Origin: Smittium culicis
Taxonomy: Eukaryota > Kickxellomycota > Harpellomycetes > Harpellales > Legeriomycetaceae
Direction of reading: 5' to 3'
Length of the DNA: 22,279 bases
NCBI GenBank assembly: GCA_001970855.1
Contig: LSSN01001188.1
Coordinates: forward strand, 1 to 22,279
In this document: piece after piece, positions 17,746 through 22,279 of the stretch
How positions within the stretch are numbered: the first letter of the stretch is position 1
How the letters are laid out: each line of letters starts with the position of its first letter
The notes under the pieces: model-generated
What the model was told of the DNA's origin: nothing
What the model saw: the letters and a program-made list of their open reading frames with translations, nothing else
Database searches by the model: none
Position numbers and translations under genes: made by a program

Positions 17746-20700
17746 ATTTTTTTAACTTTTTAAATATTATTTATTAGTTTTTTGTATACTTTTAAATTAT
17801 GTTATATAAAATCTCTAAAAAAGAAAATTATTATTCAACTATATTAATTACTTGATTATTATGTTATTAATAATTTTTTTAATACATCTTCAATATTTTA
17901 TTGAAAATTTCCAACATTATATATTCAAATACTATAATATTTATCTTTTTAAAAAATTTATCAAGATATTTTGAGAAGCAGGTTCATTAGGCTAACATGA
18001 ATTCATACTTTCAATTAAATAATTTAAAAAATAAATAATGAGAAATCAGATTATCCAAGTGCTCCAGAAGAAAATTCGACTAAAGGATCTAAAAATACTG
18101 CAAAATAAAACTTAAATATGACAGATTCAAAGAAATAACCAAAATAAATTATATAGAGAGATAAAAATATTATGATTTATTGCATAATAATATAATTGAG
18201 GCTTCATAGAATCCGATTTTAGGAACTTTTAGTACAGTATAATTGCTTTAATATTGAATATAAATCTTTCAATTTACAATATAACATATATTAATATCTA
18301 ATGTATACTTTTAGTTTATACTAATTTTTATATCTGGGCTAAAATATATAGACTAATAAATATAGAGAATTAAAAAAAATTGAAAATTACTTCAATGAGT
18401 AAATTCCAAAAGATCTAATAATATATAAACTCAAAAAATTATAAATGAATTAGAAAAAAAAATAAAAAAATAAAAATTTTCCATTATAGCGAAAAAGAAT
18501 CTTATTGAAATTTTTTAAATCAAAAATTTTAATAAATATGTAAATACGCTTTATTTCGAGTAATAATCGCAGATTCAAGAATTAATTTAGGTAAATATGA
18601 CGCAATTTATATAATTATTACGTTTAATTACTAATAAAACGGAAATAAATTTTTTGTATTAATTTCATTTAGGCCTATAAAGAAAAAAATTTCCCTTAAA
18701 GTATACAAATTTTTAAATTAAAACGGTTGACTATAAAGTAATTTTGAATTTTTTTTTGGATTTATATTATTTATAACTTCAAGTAAAATTAAATTTAGAA
18801 AATAACGAATAAAAAAATAGCAATAAACTGTAGGAAAAGATTGTTTTTTTTTCAATATTACCTATAAGTACGATTAATCGATTTATATGCTTTAGTTTTT
18901 TGATATCTTTATATACTATTGTCAAAAATAATGTAAAGATTAGTTTTTAGAGAATAAAAAAAAATAAAATTTATATACAGTATATAATAAATTATCTGTA
19001 TATATATAAATATATAGATTTAGTATTATTTTTTGGTAAAAATTATGTAAATATAATTATATTATTATTATTCTAGGCTATAAAAATAAACGTATTAGAG
19101 TATTTATAATAATTTTATTCGAATAATCAAAATTTATTATTGTACAACGTATATTTATAAAATAAAGTTAAATATTTAGCCAATTAAATCTATTTTTACT
19201 ATAAAATACAATCTGATAAACTTTAAAATATATCTAAATAAATATTTGTTTTTTATAAGATTTATTTTTTCGAAAAGTAATTATCTATTGTTAAGATAAC
19301 CAAAATTGGGAATATAATTGTTATTAATGCGAATAATATATTCTTTAAGAGGTGAGGATATAAAAATTTCCAATATTATTTTAAAATTATAATTTTTTAT
19401 ACTAATTCTATAAATAATATTAAAAATAAAATATTCAATACATAGATATTTAATGGTGAAATGTTGAATATATTTTAAATTAATCTCGAATTAATAAAAA
19501 TATATAATTTGATTCAATTTATCAAGCTTTATCATCTTTATTTAAAATAAAAAATTGATAAGAATATATTAAAAAAATCACTTAAATTATTTTTATTAAT
19601 AATAAGTTAATTAATATCTAATTAAAAGTATATATTCATTTAAAAAATAAGAATTTGATTTGAGTAAGAGTTTAATATATATATGCATATCACAATAATT
19701 TCCAGAGAATAATAAAAATGAAAAAAAATTTTGCATTTTTATAAAATATTCGTCAGTATTTAGTGTTAATAATAAAAAAATATAATAATTTATTTTTTTG
19801 GGGGCAAGAGAATTATTGAAAAGAATAGATTTAAAATTATTTACAAGATTATCAGATCTTTGGTGTAAACGGGTCTTAAACTAGGTAAGATTTCATTTTT
19901 AAACGTTTTTATATACTATTGAGATTTGACAATGAATTGGGGCGGTATCTATTATTTATAAGCTTCAAAATATGTTAAATGGCTTTTTTTATATACTCAA
20001 TACCGCAAAATATTCACAATATTTATTATTAAATTATATAATTATTTAAATATATTTACAAAGTGATTATAATTTTTAATTTACTAGATAATACTTATAA
20101 AATAATTGAATATATTTTTACTGGTAAAGATAATTTAAAGCATAAACACATATTTATCGGAGTTTACCCTATACTCCACCTAGATTTTTAAAATTAGTCT
20201 AGGATTTTTGTTTTTGATTCAATAGTATAAGCTTGAATAAAGATTTTATTTGTATTTTTTTCTCAATTTATTGTCCAAAAAAAACTTTATATCGATTACA
20301 GCTTGGAAAATAGAACCCATTTTATAGTTAAAAAACTAATTAGAAAACTTGGTGATTTAATAATGTGTTTTATATAGCGTATATAAATGTAATAAGACAA
20401 TATAATAAAATAATAAGATAATGATAATAGTATAACTAAACATAAAGAGCAAAATTGACATAAAAAATTCTTCAAAGAAGTAAATCCCCTGTATAAAAAA
20501 AAATTCCAGTAGTTGTTCATTTGTGAAAACTTTTAAAGGAAAATTCCTTTTTTTTTCAGGATTATTCCTATTTTCTTTTTAGAGGATTAAAAACTTTGTA
20601 GTCGTATTTAAATATATATATTTAATATTTAACACATAACACGTAACATATATCATCAATTATTAACTTTATTTCATCTTTAACTTTCAAAGTTTATTAT

Positions 20701-21940
20701 TTATAAAAAAAATTCAAGAAATTTTTTAAAAAGAAAGTAAATAAATTCAAAATAGACTAGTTTTCAAGTTTCCATCCATACCATTATTTTAACAATATAA
20801 ATTTCAAAAAATGAACTTGGAATTTTTTTATTATTAAAAGCTTTAATCAATACCAAAAAATATTAAGACTAATAATTATAATTTATATTTAAAATTTTGT
20901 CACTTTTTCAAAAATTTTATTCTAGGTTTAATTTTAGCTCGTGTCGAAACAAGTGCGATATTTCTTTAAATGTCAAAATAAATAAATAAATAATTCGAAA
21001 TATATAATAAATTTGAGAAATCAAAAAAATAGCTAATTTCCGTCATGAATAATTTTTTATTTCTTATTCAAATTTTACACCTTGTATTTATTATAAAAAA
21101 TTTTATAATTTTGTATGTTGTGTTTTTTTTTAAAATAAGAGATTTTTTTAATAAAGCCGAAAATGTGTTCGGTTATATTGAAGGGTAATTTAATATTTTA
21201 TTATTATACTTTAGTAAATTAAATTTAAGTGAAGTAAGCTGAATAAAAATGTTTTTCTAGCTATTGTCTAATTATCAAAATTAAATTTTAGGATACACAA
21301 ATCATTATTGAAAATAAAATTATCTTTATAATTAATTATTATAGTATGATAAAGAATATATGTATTAAATTAATCATTTATTAGTAAATATAAACAAAGA
21401 GTTGATAAATAGTAAATTGATGCAATTAATAATTATTTTCTTATAAAATTTTAAATTCTTATTCGTTAATTTTTTTTAATAAATTCAAAGGATTAGCTTT
21501 CTTTATTTAATCTCAAGATATTTATACTACAACTCATCAGTTTTTAATTTAATATTAAAGATTGGTACGTGTGGAATTATTTATATTATCATATAAAAAA
21601 ATTAAAAAAAATCAAAAGTTGAAATTAAAATTTAATATCATGATACAAAATATATTAACATTGAGAGCCGCATATAACTAGTAAATGCAATTTTAAAATA
21701 TCATTGGGCTATATAGCAATTGATAAATCGGAAATTCGAAAGACAAAATAAAAATAGCTTCAGACTCACTTAGATACTATAATACTGATATATTTTCAGT
21801 GATATAACCGAATTATACATTTGAGCCTAATCTCGGGCACATAAATATTAACTAATATTTGGAATATACTACATGATGAACAAATATTTTCTTCTATGAT
21901 ACTAACTGTATTAAATTATGTTTTCCTGTAATATATAAAA

Positions 21941-21969
21941 AAAATAATAATAAATAATAAATAATAAAA
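21941..21969 (+). repeat. AAT-type microsatellite
   Basis: A run of AATAAT and AATAAATAAT units lies shortly before the AATAG array. Confidence 0.7.
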
Positions 21970-22015
21970 TATCAGAAATCTGTAAGTTAGGTCTATATTA
22001 GTTTAAAATATTATT

Positions 22016-22279
22016 AATAGAATAGAATAGAATAGAATAGAATAGAATAGAATAGAATAGAATAGAATAGAATAGAATAGAATAGAATAGAATAGAATAG
22101 AATAGAATAGAATAGAATAGAATAGAATAGAATAGAATAGAATAGAATAGAATAGAATAGAATAGAATAGAATAGAATAGAATAGAATAGAATAGAATAG
22201 AATAGAATAGAATAGAATAGAATAGAATAGAATAGAATAGAATAGAATAGAATAGAATAGAATAGAATAGAATAGAATA
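22016..22279 (+). repeat. (AATAG)n pentanucleotide array
   Basis: A perfect tandem AATAG array of 264 bases, about 52.8 units, reaches the right window edge without a single variant unit. Its full length is unknown. It lacks the G-run strand bias of telomeric repeats. Confidence 0.97.

Larger units (their letters stand above)
13016..22015. other. About 9 kb AT-rich gene desert
   Basis: This block is extremely poor in G+C; for example 15001-15060 holds 6 G/C of 60. I find no protein gene. Open frames are short and AT-driven; the longest, on the minus strand at 20296-20520, encodes only low-complexity hydrophobic residues. No full tRNA, no rRNA and no recognisable transposon protein were found. 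Small G-rich exceptions lie at 17695-17745, 19797-19885 and 19930-19960. The block could be a heterochromatic or centromere-like isochore, an eroded repeat graveyard, or old organelle-derived DNA; the sequence alone does not decide. Confidence 0.7.

Noticed and set aside
20296..20520. 74-codon minus-strand open frame in the desert
   Set aside because: It is a low-complexity hydrophobic translation of AT-rich sequence without support.
22016..22279. Telomere
   Set aside because: The AATAG unit lacks the G-run strand bias of telomeric repeats, and the window edge may simply be arbitrary.
1..22279. CRISPR array or bacterial operon
   Set aside because: No direct repeats with regular unique spacers were seen. 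Spliced genes, the DIRS element and the Pol III tRNA signals show that the DNA is eukaryotic.

Overview
The window looks like nuclear DNA of an AT-rich, intron-containing eukaryote, most likely an early-diverging fungus. The style of the DIRS retroelement and of the genes suggests Zoopagomycota/Kickxellomycotina, perhaps Harpellales. That placement is inference from protein style and memory of the families; no database was searched. Three features show it is eukaryotic nuclear DNA: a seven-exon gene with GT-AG introns of 90-149 bp, a tRNA-Ala(AGC) followed by a T6 Pol III terminator, and a DIRS-type tyrosine-recombinase retrotransposon.

Layout. (1) 1 to about 4.1 kb, minus strand: a DIRS-like retrotransposon cut by the left window edge. 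Its order is an open gag, a reverse transcriptase/RNase H reading frame broken by three frame changes and one stop, and an open tyrosine recombinase that overlaps the end of the RT/RH frame and runs off the window. A 41-codon ORF and a T/C-rich tract lie upstream of gag. (2) 4.1-6.1 kb: AT-rich intergenic DNA with two copies of an apparently unnamed, roughly 190-bp, TA-flanked, MITE-like repeat. (3) 6149-7832, plus strand: a PA-TM-RING membrane E3 ubiquitin ligase, reconstructed here from seven exons including a 7-codon microexon. (4) 8617-9942, plus strand: uroporphyrinogen-III synthase (HEM4), an intronless gene with long low-complexity insertions. (5) 10347-11051, minus strand: a Ser/Thr-rich single-pass membrane protein of the yeast cell-surface type, convergent with HEM4. 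Upstream of it are a hexanucleotide repeat and a possible 48-residue tail-anchored-type protein. (6) 12.1-13.0 kb: two more copies of the MITE-like repeat, bracketing tRNA-Ala(AGC). (7) 13.0-22.0 kb: about 9 kb of extremely AT-rich DNA with no credible gene, interrupted by a short GC-rich tRNA-like island near 17.7 kb and two small G-rich spots near 19.8-19.95 kb. (8) 22016-22279: a perfect (AATAG)n pentanucleotide array that runs into the window edge.

The genes do not form a pathway. The single-copy genes are ordinary housekeeping or surface functions placed between mobile DNA and the AT-rich desert. The most interesting unexplained structure is the four-copy TA-flanked repeat family. The decay pattern of the DIRS pol gene and the islands in the desert come next.
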